DNA of 15,926 nucleotides from Lentisphaerota bacterium (GTDB taxonomy: Bacteria; Verrucomicrobiota; Lentisphaeria; Victivallales; GWF2-50-93). The notes under the pieces are model-generated. The model searched no databases, was not told the origin of the DNA, and worked only from the letters and a program-made list of their open reading frames with translations. The stretch covers positions 1 through 15,926 of the forward strand of contig JANYBI010000192.1 in NCBI GenBank assembly GCA_025360875.1, written 5' to 3'. The first letter of the stretch is position 1, and the number at the start of each line of letters is the position of its first letter. Both the position numbers and the translations under genes were made by a program. Shown here piece by piece: positions 6,435 to 13,520 of the stretch.

Positions 6435-7022
6435 ATGGATATGGAACATCTATCCGAATATATCAAGGAGGTCAAGAGGGGCCGCAAGGAGCATTATCTG
6501 CCCATTGTGGAGCTTTTTGAGCCGAGAATCCGCGCCTTTGTGGCGTCCCGCTGCTACGACAGGAACATGATTGACGAGCTGGTCCAGGACGTCTTCATTT
6601 TCGCCTACCAGAAAATATCCGAATACGAGGATGACACAAATTTCCAGGGGTGGCTGTACGCCATCGCGAGGGTAAAGGTCCTGGATGAGCTCAAGAGGAA
6701 GGCGCAGAAGGCGCAGGCCCACAACAAGTATGCCGACTACATCCTGGCGGATCATGCACTCGCCGGAATGCAGACTGTAGACGATATGGACTTTGAAAGG
6801 AACTCCAAGGCGCTGGCCCTTTGCCTGGAGAAGGTTTCCGACGTCGCCAGGGAATTCATCGACATGAAATATAAGAAGAACATGAATTTGAATGAAATAT
6901 GCTCATTTTTCAATCGCAGCGAGACTTGGGCGAAGAGCTTCTTCTTCCGCCTCAAGTTGTCCTTGCGCAAGTGCATCCAGGAAAGAATCACAGGGGAAAC
7001 AGCCTACAATGAAACAACATGA
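6435..7022 (+). CDS. ECF-type RNA polymerase sigma factor
   Basis: This is a sigma-70-family factor of the extracytoplasmic-function group, 195 residues from MDMEHLSEYI. Region 2 spans about 25-90, with IDELVQDVFIFAYQKI (46-61), then the NFQGWLYAIARVKVLDELKRK segment that contacts the -10 element and core polymerase. Region 4 spans about 127-182, with the helix-turn-helix around NLNEICSFFNRSETWAKS. It resembles the Rhodopirellula/Verrucomicrobium-type ECF factors of PVC bacteria. The frame is open upstream to 6237. Start 6435 is preferred because it lies downstream of the promoter and follows AGTAGG; 6441 is an alternative. Its last 14 bases overlap the anti-sigma gene, implying translational coupling. 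Confidence 0.87.
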   Translation: MDMEHLSEYIKEVKRGRKEHYLPIVELFEPRIRAFVASRCYDRNMIDELVQDVFIFAYQKISEYEDDTNFQGWLYAIARVKVLDELKRKAQKAQAHNKYADYILADHALAGMQTVDDMDFERNSKALALCLEKVSDVAREFIDMKYKKNMNLNEICSFFNRSETWAKSFFFRLKLSLRKCIQERITGETAYNETT

Positions 7023-7620
7023 AGAATATATTGAGAAATATCTTGACGGGCGTCTCGACCAGGACGAGATGAAGACATTTGAATTCTGGCTCCGGGAATC
7101 TCCCGCCAATAAGGACATCTTCGTAGAGATGGTGCAGATGGACTCGCTCCTATCGTCCGCGGCATGGCGCGGAAAGGCCAATCCGCTGGCGCTTGAACAG
7201 ATTGCAATCAGTCTCGGTCTTGCCGGGACAGAACTGAAAATGCGGCAGATGAAGATCCTCGACGGTGTCAGGAGGCACATTTACAGCTCTGAAAGAAGGC
7301 CGGTGCCTGTTCCTCTGATGATAAGGTTGAACTGGAGAATAATCCTTCCCGCCGCCGCAAGCTTCATCTTGGCGGCAGGGCTCATCATGTATCAGATCAT
7401 GGTTTCAGACATCATGAACATCAGGAACAGAGTTCCTGCCGGTGCAATGGCACATCTGGATTCGGACAAGACGGGAAAGATCATGGAGTCACTGTCGTTC
7501 GAAAAGAACAGCATCGCATTCAAGCAGGATTTGAGTCCGCTTTCCATTTCAATGGGCAACCTTAAAAAAATCAACAAGCTGAAGGATGACGGAAATGTCC
7601 AAGACACCACAGACCTGTGA
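7009..7620 (+). CDS. Putative membrane anti-sigma factor
   Basis: The protein has 203 residues. The N-terminal segment (about 1-50: HEEYIEKYLDGRLDQDEMKTFEFWL, split by small breaks) has the ELxxYLDGxLxxxExxxFExWL pattern of FecR-like/anti-sigma cytosolic domains. One membrane helix lies at about 109-131 (WRIILPAAASFILAAGLIMYQI), followed by a 70-residue charged outer domain with no match I recognise. No zinc-binding HxxxCxxC motif is present, so it is not a ZAS-type anti-sigma. The start at 7009 overlaps the sigma gene by 14 bases and its end overlaps gspE, so the three form one translation unit. The anti-sigma role is inferred from position and N-terminal pattern. Confidence 0.65.
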   Translation: MKQHEEYIEKYLDGRLDQDEMKTFEFWLRESPANKDIFVEMVQMDSLLSSAAWRGKANPLALEQIAISLGLAGTELKMRQMKILDGVRRHIYSSERRPVPVPLMIRLNWRIILPAAASFILAAGLIMYQIMVSDIMNIRNRVPAGAMAHLDSDKTGKIMESLSFEKNSIAFKQDLSPLSISMGNLKKINKLKDDGNVQDTTDL

Positions 7621-8683
7621 CCCAGGCTCCGATTCGGCGGTGCTATTGCTGCAGAAGCTCCTTTCGGAAACCGCGTCGGCGAACGCCAGCGACCTGCATC
7701 TCCAGCAGATGGAGGACGGTTCCGTCAGCGTGGCGGCCAGGCTTGACGGAGTCCTGAATCCGTTGCCGCCCATCGATTCCCGGACCGCTGAACGCCTCTT
7801 CGGCAGGATAAAGTTCCTGGCGAACATGAAGACCTACCAGAACAATTATCCCCAGGACGGCAGGATTTCCGCAAAGGACGCCGGTCTTGGAAAAGATGTC
7901 CGGGTTTCCTCCTATCCAACAGTGGACGGCGAAAAGATAGTCATGCGGTTCTTCCAGAAAACCACTGTGAGCGGTGTAGGCGAACTTGGTTTATCTCCCG
8001 AAAAGGAGAAGAGGATATCATCTTTTCTAAAGAAGAAATCTGGGATGCTCCTCCTCACCGGGCCGGCGGGGAGCGGGAAGACGACGACAATCTACGCGTG
8101 TCTCAACGAACTTGCAGGTTCAGGAGGCCGCAACATTGTCACCATTGAAGATCCGGTGGAACAGAAGATTCCGGGCATCATGCAGACCGAAGTGAACGCG
8201 TCCATAGGGCTCAATTTTCCCGAGGCGCTCCGCCACCTGCTCCGCCAGGATCCGGAAGTGATCGTGATCGGCGAAATCCGCGACGAGGAAACTGCGAAAA
8301 TCGCAGTCAGGACAGCCTTCACCGGGCACATGGTCATAGCCACGCTCCATGCCGGCTCCTGCAAGGGTGTGATCGAACGTCTCATGGACATGTGCGAGGA
8401 CAAGTATGCGGTACTTTCCTCGGTTGATTTGATCCTCAACCAGCGGCTTGTAAGAAAGAAATGCCCGGACTGCAAGGGAAGGGAATGCCCGTTGTGCCTC
8501 GGTAGCGGGTACCATGGAAGGATTCCTGTGCTGGAAATGCTTGAACTCAACGACGATCTCAGGAGCAGAATCCGGAACGAAGGGACGGACATCCTCGGAA
8601 ATCCCGACGCCCTCAGACAGGACGCCCAGCGGCTCGTCGACAATAACATAACGGACACCGCCGAACTCGGAAGACTGATTTGA
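7595..8683 (+). CDS. gspE: GspE/PilB-family secretion or pilus assembly ATPase, lacking the N-terminal domain
   Basis: This hexameric cytoplasmic ATPase powers pseudopilus or pilus assembly. Counted from the start at 7595 (362 residues), motifs are GPAGSGKT Walker A (156-163), TIEDPVE Asp box (184-190), VIVIGEIRDEET Walker B (222-233), TGHMVIATLHAG His box (243-254), and a tetracysteine zinc site CPDC...CPLC (290-301). The zinc site indicates GspE/PilB rather than PilT. The usual N1 domain of about 150 residues is absent; the protein opens directly with the N2-like SDLHLQQ domain. AAGGA at 7582 gives 8-base spacing to ATG 7595; ATG 7586 is an alternative. The gene overlaps the anti-sigma gene by about 26 bases. 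Confidence 0.9.
   Translation: MSKTPQTCDPGSDSAVLLLQKLLSETASANASDLHLQQMEDGSVSVAARLDGVLNPLPPIDSRTAERLFGRIKFLANMKTYQNNYPQDGRISAKDAGLGKDVRVSSYPTVDGEKIVMRFFQKTTVSGVGELGLSPEKEKRISSFLKKKSGMLLLTGPAGSGKTTTIYACLNELAGSGGRNIVTIEDPVEQKIPGIMQTEVNASIGLNFPEALRHLLRQDPEVIVIGEIRDEETAKIAVRTAFTGHMVIATLHAGSCKGVIERLMDMCEDKYAVLSSVDLILNQRLVRKKCPDCKGRECPLCLGSGYHGRIPVLEMLELNDDLRSRIRNEGTDILGNPDALRQDAQRLVDNNITDTAELGRLI
8291..8307. repeat. Relaxed palindrome ACTGCGA-AAA-TCGCAGT in gspE
   Basis: Seven-base arms with a 3-base centre code T-A-K-I-A-V in the Walker B-to-His-box segment, a stretch of ordinary family sequence. A similar TTGCGA-AGA-TCGCAA lies at 14021-14035 in the aminotransferase gene. These may be weaker members of the CTGCGAANTTCGCAG set or chance Ala-rich coding. 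Confidence 0.35.
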
Positions 8684-8684
8684 A

Positions 8685-8700
8685 GGAAAATGATTTTTCC
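8685..8700 (+). terminator. Small hairpin GGAAAA-TGAT-TTTTCC after gspE
   Basis: Six-base arms follow two bases after the gspE stop, with a short pyrimidine run after them. It is weak and could at most reduce read-through into the gspF leader. The rest of the 171-base gap up to gspF holds the P2 element and no gene. Confidence 0.3.
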
Positions 8701-8793
8701 CTCTCGCGAAGGAGCAAAGTCTCAGGTCGGAAAATCCATATGAACCAATCTTCCACAACGCGCCGAATGTGAATTTTTAGAGTTTCCCTTATA

Positions 8794-8837
8794 ACTTCAT
8801 GCAACTTTTCTGGTCTTTAGGATATTACATTGTAGAA
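8794..8837 (+). promoter_or_regulatory. Candidate ECF-sigma promoter P2 driving the gspF-pseudopilin genes
   Basis: This is a second copy of the 44-base element at 6355-6398, sharing the first 12 bases exactly and 36 of 44 overall; all eight differences are transitions. TGCAAC (8800-8805) and GATATT (8821-8826) are separated by the same 15 bases. The expected start near 8833 leaves about 20 bases of leader, containing GGAGG 9 bases before the gspF ATG. Spacing and duplication support promoter function; the link to the local sigma factor is inferred. Confidence 0.6.
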
Positions 8838-8854
8838 AACGGAGGAAAATAAAC

Positions 8855-9847
8855 ATGATTACCCAGAAGTTTGAAGAGATAAGTTTTGCAAATGAGCAGA
8901 TCGCCGGCATGCTCTCGTGCGGCATACCGCTCGAGGGCGCCATCCTGAAAACCGCTGAATCCATGCGGAACAGCGCTTTCAAGAACCAGATCACCGCCTT
9001 TGCCAGGGATCTTTCCAATGGCGTCCCCTTCGAAGAGGCCGTCAATGTCAGGAATTTCCACGTCTTCTACAAGAAAATGCTCGTAATAGGCGCGAAGACG
9101 GACAAGCTGCCTGAGACGCTCAACGCCGTTGCCGACTATTACCGTAAGAAGGCTGAACTGGCCATGAGGCTTTCCGGACTGATGGTCTATCCGTCCATAG
9201 TATTGATATTGATGCTGGCCTTTTCCGTGGCCATACCGTTTATGTTCTATTCGCAGATAGAAGGCATGTATTCGGGCACAGATTGGGGTATCGGCTATTT
9301 AGCTTTTTCGAATATCTCTGTTTTTGAAATCCTTCTGCCGAGCATAGTCGCTATATGTTCCCTTGTCTTCCTGTTCCTCGTCTTGTCGGTTGGAAGCATA
9401 AGAAAGTATTTTTCGTGGCGGATCAATCCGTTCAGGGACGCCAACCTGTCCAACGTCGCATCGATGATAAGGATTTGCCTTCAGAACGGGCTTGATCTTC
9501 CGGACGCGCTCGGTTTCATTTCTGGACTCGAGACAGGGGACGTAAAAAATGAATTCCTGAAGGTGAAGGATGATTTGAGTAAGGGGTTCAGCCCGGCTGA
9601 CGCCATACAGCAGAGCCGTCTTTTCCCAGGCACGTTCAAGTGGCTTGTCCGTGGTGCAGGTGGAAATCTCGTTGAAGGGTTCAGGGCGGCGGCGGAGACC
9701 TATAAGGGTCGTGCCGAATCTAAAATAGAAACCCTGATGTATACCTCCCTTCCTTTTTCGATATTGCTTCTCGGAGGGCTGATGGTTGTCCAATTTGGCG
9801 CTTTGCTGTCACCAATGTTCAAAATTATTGATATGCTTGGGCGATAA
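8855..9847 (+). CDS. gspF: GspF/PilC-family inner-membrane platform protein (first copy)
   Basis: GspF is the polytopic platform that couples the ATPase to pseudopilin extrusion. The 330 residues show the two-domain, three-helix plan. The first GspF domain (about 8-103) contains AGMLSCGIPLEGAI and IGAKTDKLPETLNAVADYYRKKAEL. Membrane helices lie at about 106-132 and 155-183. The second domain (about 195-300) contains MIRICLQNGLDLPDALGFIS and VRGAGGNLVEGFRAAAETYKGRAES. The last helix is at about 300-323. It is shorter than typical GspF (about 400). GGAGG precedes the start by 9 bases. It is the first gene after the P2 element and is followed 31 bases later by a second GspF-type gene. Confidence 0.88.
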   Translation: MITQKFEEISFANEQIAGMLSCGIPLEGAILKTAESMRNSAFKNQITAFARDLSNGVPFEEAVNVRNFHVFYKKMLVIGAKTDKLPETLNAVADYYRKKAELAMRLSGLMVYPSIVLILMLAFSVAIPFMFYSQIEGMYSGTDWGIGYLAFSNISVFEILLPSIVAICSLVFLFLVLSVGSIRKYFSWRINPFRDANLSNVASMIRICLQNGLDLPDALGFISGLETGDVKNEFLKVKDDLSKGFSPADAIQQSRLFPGTFKWLVRGAGGNLVEGFRAAAETYKGRAESKIETLMYTSLPFSILLLGGLMVVQFGALLSPMFKIIDMLGR

Positions 9848-9878
9848 CCAAAATACTGGATGGAAGGAGAAACAGGCC

Positions 9879-11372
9879 ATGGTTTTTAAAATTATATACT
9901 TCTTGGTCATTATCGGTTTTGTCGTTGCCAATTTAGCCGCCAGCTCAAATCAGCGATATGGGGCGGAAACGTTCGTCGTATCTCTCATAATGGCAGCCCT
10001 TGTTTTCTTTTTCATCTTCAACATCCATCTTTTCTACATCATCTGTTCCGCCCCGCTGAGGAAAAAGGAGACAATAGGGAACTTCCTTGATCTCATCAGG
10101 GCGGGAATGAAGAACGGAAAGTCTCCGGATCAGACAATTGTAGAGCTTTCACGCCAGGGTGAGCACGAGCTGGGTGACAAATTTGACAGAGTTGCCACGT
10201 GCATAGATGCCGGCGACGGTTTCATCGGGGCGATCAGGAAAAACAGCTTCATGCCCGAAAACATCATCGGGATACTGGAGGTCGGCGTAATGTGCGGGGA
10301 CCTGGACAGGATCCTGCCGGCATGCTACGAATCCCTGAAGCAATACCAGAGCCGTTCAAGGGCCGCCTTGAATTATCTTCTGCCCTTCCTCATCCTCTTC
10401 ATTTCCGGACTGCTCTTTGCATTCCTGACGACATTTATATTCCCGAAGTGGGAATGGATTGCAAGGGAAATAGAAGGCAGATCTTTAAATATCGGCTTCT
10501 CTTCAAATATTCCGATTATTGTTTACGCCATCATTCTCATTGTTGTCCTAATTCAGGCATCCGTTGCTATTCCGGGATTTCCGGAGATTGGGAAGATCAA
10601 TAAGAATAAAAATAATTCATCGACAATATTCAATTTGATGATTGCAGCAACGGCGACTTTCGGATTATTTTTGATATTTCTGATACTGAAGGAATGCTTT
10701 GTTCCCTATAGTTTCAACAATGGGGCTATCGCATTTGTTCTTCTATTGTTTGCAGCCTTGCTGGCATTTCTTTCTGTGTTCTATGCCCGTCCGGCAAATA
10801 TTTTCATCTATTGCATCAACATGGTTATCCGGTTGATGAAGCCAAAGGGCAGAGAAGGAATATTATTTTTTTCTGAGACCTTCATGGCCCATGGCCCATG
10901 GGGATCCGTGGACTACATCAGCTATTATCTTGTTCCCTGGAAGAGGAACAGGATCAGGGGCGGTTTCGCCTCGATGCTGACGATTCTTCTCGATTCCGGT
11001 ATTCCCGAGCCGGAAGCGCTCGAAGCCGCCGCTAAATCAACAGGAAACAAGGCAGTCGCCAGCCTTGCCAGGCGCGGAGTGAGCCTGCTCGGACAGGGTT
11101 ATCTGCTTCCGGACGTGCTTACGGGGCTCTTCGACAGCAAGGGTGAGCTTGCCTGGCGGATCTGCAACTCGAGGCATGCGGACAGTTCCCTCAATGCCCA
11201 GATAAGGGGCTGGTGCTCCTTCCTCGATGCATCGGCGTTCCGTTCGGAGCAGGCGTTCGCGCATGTGATGTCCACCGTGATAATCCTGTGCCTCGGCGCA
11301 CTGGTCGGCCTTGTCGCCATCGCGATGTTTGGCGGCCTCATATCAGTCATAACAAACCTAAGCCTATGGTGA
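9879..11372 (+). CDS. Second GspF-like platform protein with an enlarged membrane core
   Basis: The protein has 497 residues. Start 9879 is chosen because AAGGAG lies 9 bases upstream; an upstream in-frame ATG at 9786 is inside the preceding gene. Two extra N-terminal helices (about 2-22, 32-57) precede a GspF domain (about 66-163: DLIRAGMKNGKSPDQTI, LEVGVMCGDLDRILPACYE). Membrane helices follow at about 163-188, 211-232, 250-271 and 282-304. A second, more divergent GspF domain (about 360-460: FASMLTILLDSGIPEPEALEAA) and a last helix (about 464-489) complete it. Seven helices instead of three is unusual. The stretch coding for the extra central helices (about 10490-10830) is visibly AT-richer than its surroundings. 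It may pair with the first GspF as a heteromeric platform. Confidence 0.75.
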   Translation: MVFKIIYFLVIIGFVVANLAASSNQRYGAETFVVSLIMAALVFFFIFNIHLFYIICSAPLRKKETIGNFLDLIRAGMKNGKSPDQTIVELSRQGEHELGDKFDRVATCIDAGDGFIGAIRKNSFMPENIIGILEVGVMCGDLDRILPACYESLKQYQSRSRAALNYLLPFLILFISGLLFAFLTTFIFPKWEWIAREIEGRSLNIGFSSNIPIIVYAIILIVVLIQASVAIPGFPEIGKINKNKNNSSTIFNLMIAATATFGLFLIFLILKECFVPYSFNNGAIAFVLLLFAALLAFLSVFYARPANIFIYCINMVIRLMKPKGREGILFFSETFMAHGPWGSVDYISYYLVPWKRNRIRGGFASMLTILLDSGIPEPEALEAAAKSTGNKAVASLARRGVSLLGQGYLLPDVLTGLFDSKGELAWRICNSRHADSSLNAQIRGWCSFLDASAFRSEQAFAHVMSTVIILCLGALVGLVAIAMFGGLISVITNLSLW

Positions 11373-11377
11373 TCACC

Positions 11378-11836
11378 ATGAAAAAATTACCTGGTCCTCA
11401 GCTTTCCCTGACAGCAGACATCGGACGAGTTGGACAGGCCGGACCAGTCCGGCAGAAGACGCGTCCTGTCAAACAGCATTTCGCATTGATGGAGCTGATT
11501 GTGGCGATTGGTATAATTTCAATTGCCCTCTTTCCTCTTGCATACGGGCTCCGCCAGGAAGGCAGGAACATGAAAGCCCTCTATTATCGCGCAGTTGCTG
11601 AACAGGTCCTCGACGGACAAAGGGAAATACTCGCTGCCGGCGCCTGGCGGAAATACTCCGGCGGCCAAAACAAGCTTATAATTGCAAGCAAGGCCTTTGA
11701 AAATCTGCCCGCCGGGGATTTGAAGCTCGAAGTGTCAGAGCTGGATGGCGGCAAGGTCAGACTGGTCCTCAGCTGGAAGGCGATTGACTTCAAGGGCATC
11801 GGCGAAATAAGAAAGGAGGCGACGGTCACAAAATGA
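11378..11836 (+). CDS. Pseudopilin, GspI-like, with a long leader
   Basis: The 152 residues have a class III signal: a basic 34-residue leader ends ...RPVKQH, then FALMELIVAIGIISIALFPLAYG. Glu at +5 (E39) is present. The residue before the predicted cut is His, not the usual Gly. This non-Gly form recalls the KQHFTLIELLVV pseudopilins of Lentisphaerota. After the N-terminal helix the globular part (about 75-152) is strand-rich with little recognisable signature. Its size and its place before a J-like and a K-like gene suggest GspI. ATG 11378 is 5 bases after the gspF-like stop; ATG 11366 overlaps that stop and is an alternative start. It is the first of three consecutive pilin-type genes. Confidence 0.72.
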   Translation: MKKLPGPQLSLTADIGRVGQAGPVRQKTRPVKQHFALMELIVAIGIISIALFPLAYGLRQEGRNMKALYYRAVAEQVLDGQREILAAGAWRKYSGGQNKLIIASKAFENLPAGDLKLEVSELDGGKVRLVLSWKAIDFKGIGEIRKEATVTK

Positions 11837-12330
11837 AAACAACTGACAGGAAATACATTGCGCTCGTCGAGATACTGGTCTATATGGCGATTTTCATAAT
11901 AGTCATGGCGCTGGCATTCCAGTGCTTCCATATGTTCCTTAAGAACTCGCATGATTTAAGGAAGGCATCAGAAGACATAATTGCGATTTCCCAGATCGGC
12001 GACGGGTGGCGGGATAAAGTGAGAAACGCCGACTCGATCAAATGTGAAGGCAGCATGTTTTTCCTGATCAGGGACGGACGGGAAACCTGTTATTCCTACA
12101 GGGACAACGCGCTTCAGTTCCGCGGACCTGAGCCCGACGCCCGCTGGAAGATTTTGAACGACAGGATCGGGGCCTGCAGCTTTACAAATACCGCCTATGA
12201 CGGATTTTCCGCCTGGGAAATGGATCTCGAGCTCAAGGTTCGCAATGAAAAGGCGAAAGTGAAGCCCCTCTTTTCCTTTATCGCGGTCAATAAAAAGGGC
12301 GCGGACGGCGGGAAAGGTGCAAATTTATAA
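11833..12330 (+). CDS. Pseudopilin, GspJ-like
   Basis: The 165 residues start MKTTDRKY|IALVEILVYMAIFIIV. If the cut is between Y8 and I9, Glu is at +5; again the -1 residue is not Gly. A single hydrophobic helix (about 9-32) continues into an amphipathic segment (FHMFLKNSHDLRKASEDII), then a strand-rich domain with SMFFLIRDGRETCYSYRDNALQF, typical of GspJ/minor pilin folds. Two Cys (in GRETCYSY and GACSFT) could form a disulfide. The start codon overlaps the preceding stop (ATGA), so translation is coupled. The J assignment rests on gene order and general shape. Confidence 0.68.
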   Translation: MKTTDRKYIALVEILVYMAIFIIVMALAFQCFHMFLKNSHDLRKASEDIIAISQIGDGWRDKVRNADSIKCEGSMFFLIRDGRETCYSYRDNALQFRGPEPDARWKILNDRIGACSFTNTAYDGFSAWEMDLELKVRNEKAKVKPLFSFIAVNKKGADGGKGANL

Positions 12331-12361
12331 CTTGGACGGATGCATCCGTCAGGGAGATACA

Positions 12362-12544
12362 ATGAAAAACAATGCTTTGAAAAATGAAGATGGTTCAGCC
12401 CTGCTTGTGGTGATGATTTTTATCTTTGTGATGATTTCAATCACGATGAGCTGCGCCAAGGGCATAACGGTGCTCCAGAAGGAACTCAGGCTGATCGAGA
12501 AAAAACATGATGCCAGGTTCAACGCTGGAAACACAGCGCCATGA
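12362..12544 (+). CDS. Mini GspK/PilX-like prepilin (60 residues)
   Basis: A short protein MKNNALKNEDG|SALLVVMIFIFVMISITMSC with a canonical Gly at -1 and SALLVV, as in GspK and PilX N-termini, and no Glu at +5, a feature of tip pseudopilin GspK. The hydrophobic helix (12-31) is followed by only about 30 charged residues (KELRLIEKKHDARF), where GspK normally has about 250. GGGAGAT 6 bases before ATG 12362 makes translation likely. There is no sign of a downstream continuation in another frame before nagB, so it is either naturally minimal or a truncated remnant. Confidence 0.55.
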   Translation: MKNNALKNEDGSALLVVMIFIFVMISITMSCAKGITVLQKELRLIEKKHDARFNAGNTAP

Positions 12545-12646
12545 AAAAGCGAATTTACCATATAATCAGGACATATTTCCAGTTAAAAATTAGCAAAAGC
12601 ACAAACTGGTTATAAAATTATCCCTTGAAAACGGAGAATCTTATTC

Positions 12647-13432
12647 ATGGAAGTCATTATACGTCCCGACAAAGAGAAGGCGACGAAGCTTGTCGCGAAG
12701 ATCATCGCCAAGGCTGTCCGGGAGAAACCAACCCTCGTCCTCGGTCTCGCCACAGGAAACACGATGGAGCCTCTTTATGCGGAGCTCGCGGAAATCCATA
12801 AGAGGGAAAAACTTGATTTTTCCCTGTGCCGCACGTTCAATCTCGATGAGTATGTCGGGCTTAAAGCAGGTCATAGGAACTCATACCGCCACTACATGAA
12901 CGAGCATCTTTTCAAGTATATAAATATTGATATCCGGAACACGCATCTGCCTTCCGGGACAGCCAGGGATCTCGACAGGGAATGCGAGAAGTATGAACAG
13001 ACGATCAAGGAATGCGGCGGAATAGATCTGCAGCTTCTGGGAATCGGCAGGTCAGGGCATATAGGGTTCAACGAACCGCTTTCCGCGTTTTTCTCGAGGA
13101 CACGCGTGAAGGCGCTGACCCCAACGACCATTGCACAGAATTCTCCGCTGTTCGACAAGCCGGAAGACATGCCGAAAAGGGCTATCACGATGGGTGTAGG
13201 AACAATCCTCGAGGCAAAGAGGGTTATTACTCTTGTTGTTGGAAGTTCCAAGGCCGAGATCCTGGCAAAGTCCGTGGAGGGGCCTGTCACTTCCATGGTT
13301 TCGGCTTCTGCGCTCCAGCTCCATCCGAAATGCGTAGTTATCACAGATGAGAAGGCATCTTCAAATCTACAGGGCAGAGACTATTACAGATGGATATTTG
13401 AGAACGAGCCCGAATGGGAAGAATACAGATGA
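12647..13432 (+). CDS. nagB: Glucosamine-6-phosphate deaminase
   Basis: NagB converts glucosamine-6-phosphate to fructose-6-phosphate and ammonia, feeding amino sugars into glycolysis. The 261 residues are full length. Motifs are LGLATGNT phosphate loop (32-39), FNLDEYVGL with catalytic D67 (64-72), GIGRSGHIGFNEP (132-144) with ring-opening H138 and E143, SRTRVKAL (150-157), and TMGVGTILEA (181-190). The position usually Asp (E. coli) or Asn (Bacillus) just before GHI is Ser136. Overall it is closer to the Bacillus type, lacking the long C-terminal allosteric tail. CGGAGA precedes the start by 8-10 bases. About 100 bases separate it from the pilin genes, with no strong terminator or promoter visible there. 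Confidence 0.94.
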   Translation: MEVIIRPDKEKATKLVAKIIAKAVREKPTLVLGLATGNTMEPLYAELAEIHKREKLDFSLCRTFNLDEYVGLKAGHRNSYRHYMNEHLFKYINIDIRNTHLPSGTARDLDRECEKYEQTIKECGGIDLQLLGIGRSGHIGFNEPLSAFFSRTRVKALTPTTIAQNSPLFDKPEDMPKRAITMGVGTILEAKRVITLVVGSSKAEILAKSVEGPVTSMVSASALQLHPKCVVITDEKASSNLQGRDYYRWIFENEPEWEEYR

Positions 13433-13454
13433 ATTTTGCAGTTGCAAAATTCAT
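13429..13454. terminator. 12-bp-arm hairpin at the nagB stop
   Basis: Arms ATGAATTTTGCA and TGCAAAATTCAT are perfectly complementary around the two bases GT; the left arm includes the nagB stop. No U-run follows. It shares the AATTTTGC/GCAAAATT core with the hairpin at 917-941. Confidence 0.5.
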
Positions 13455-13520
13455 ATATGGATAAATCGCTCATAAGGAATGGATAATACTTTCATCGTAT
13501 TGCTATTTCCTTCTTTAAAA

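Noticed and set aside
9786..9878. Upstream in-frame ATG for the second GspF gene
   Set aside because: It lies within the first gspF and has no ribosome binding site; ATG 9879 has AAGGAG at good spacing and a membrane helix right after it.
10884..10901. Tandem CATGGCC repeats in the second gspF gene
   Set aside because: Two and a half units of 7 bases code an ordinary M-A-H-G-P stretch; too short to be a meaningful repeat.
12579..12609. CCAGTT/AACTGG inverted repeat and TATAAA before nagB
   Set aside because: The arms are only 6 bp over a 19-base loop and the -35/-10 spacing is poor; not enough to call a terminator or promoter.
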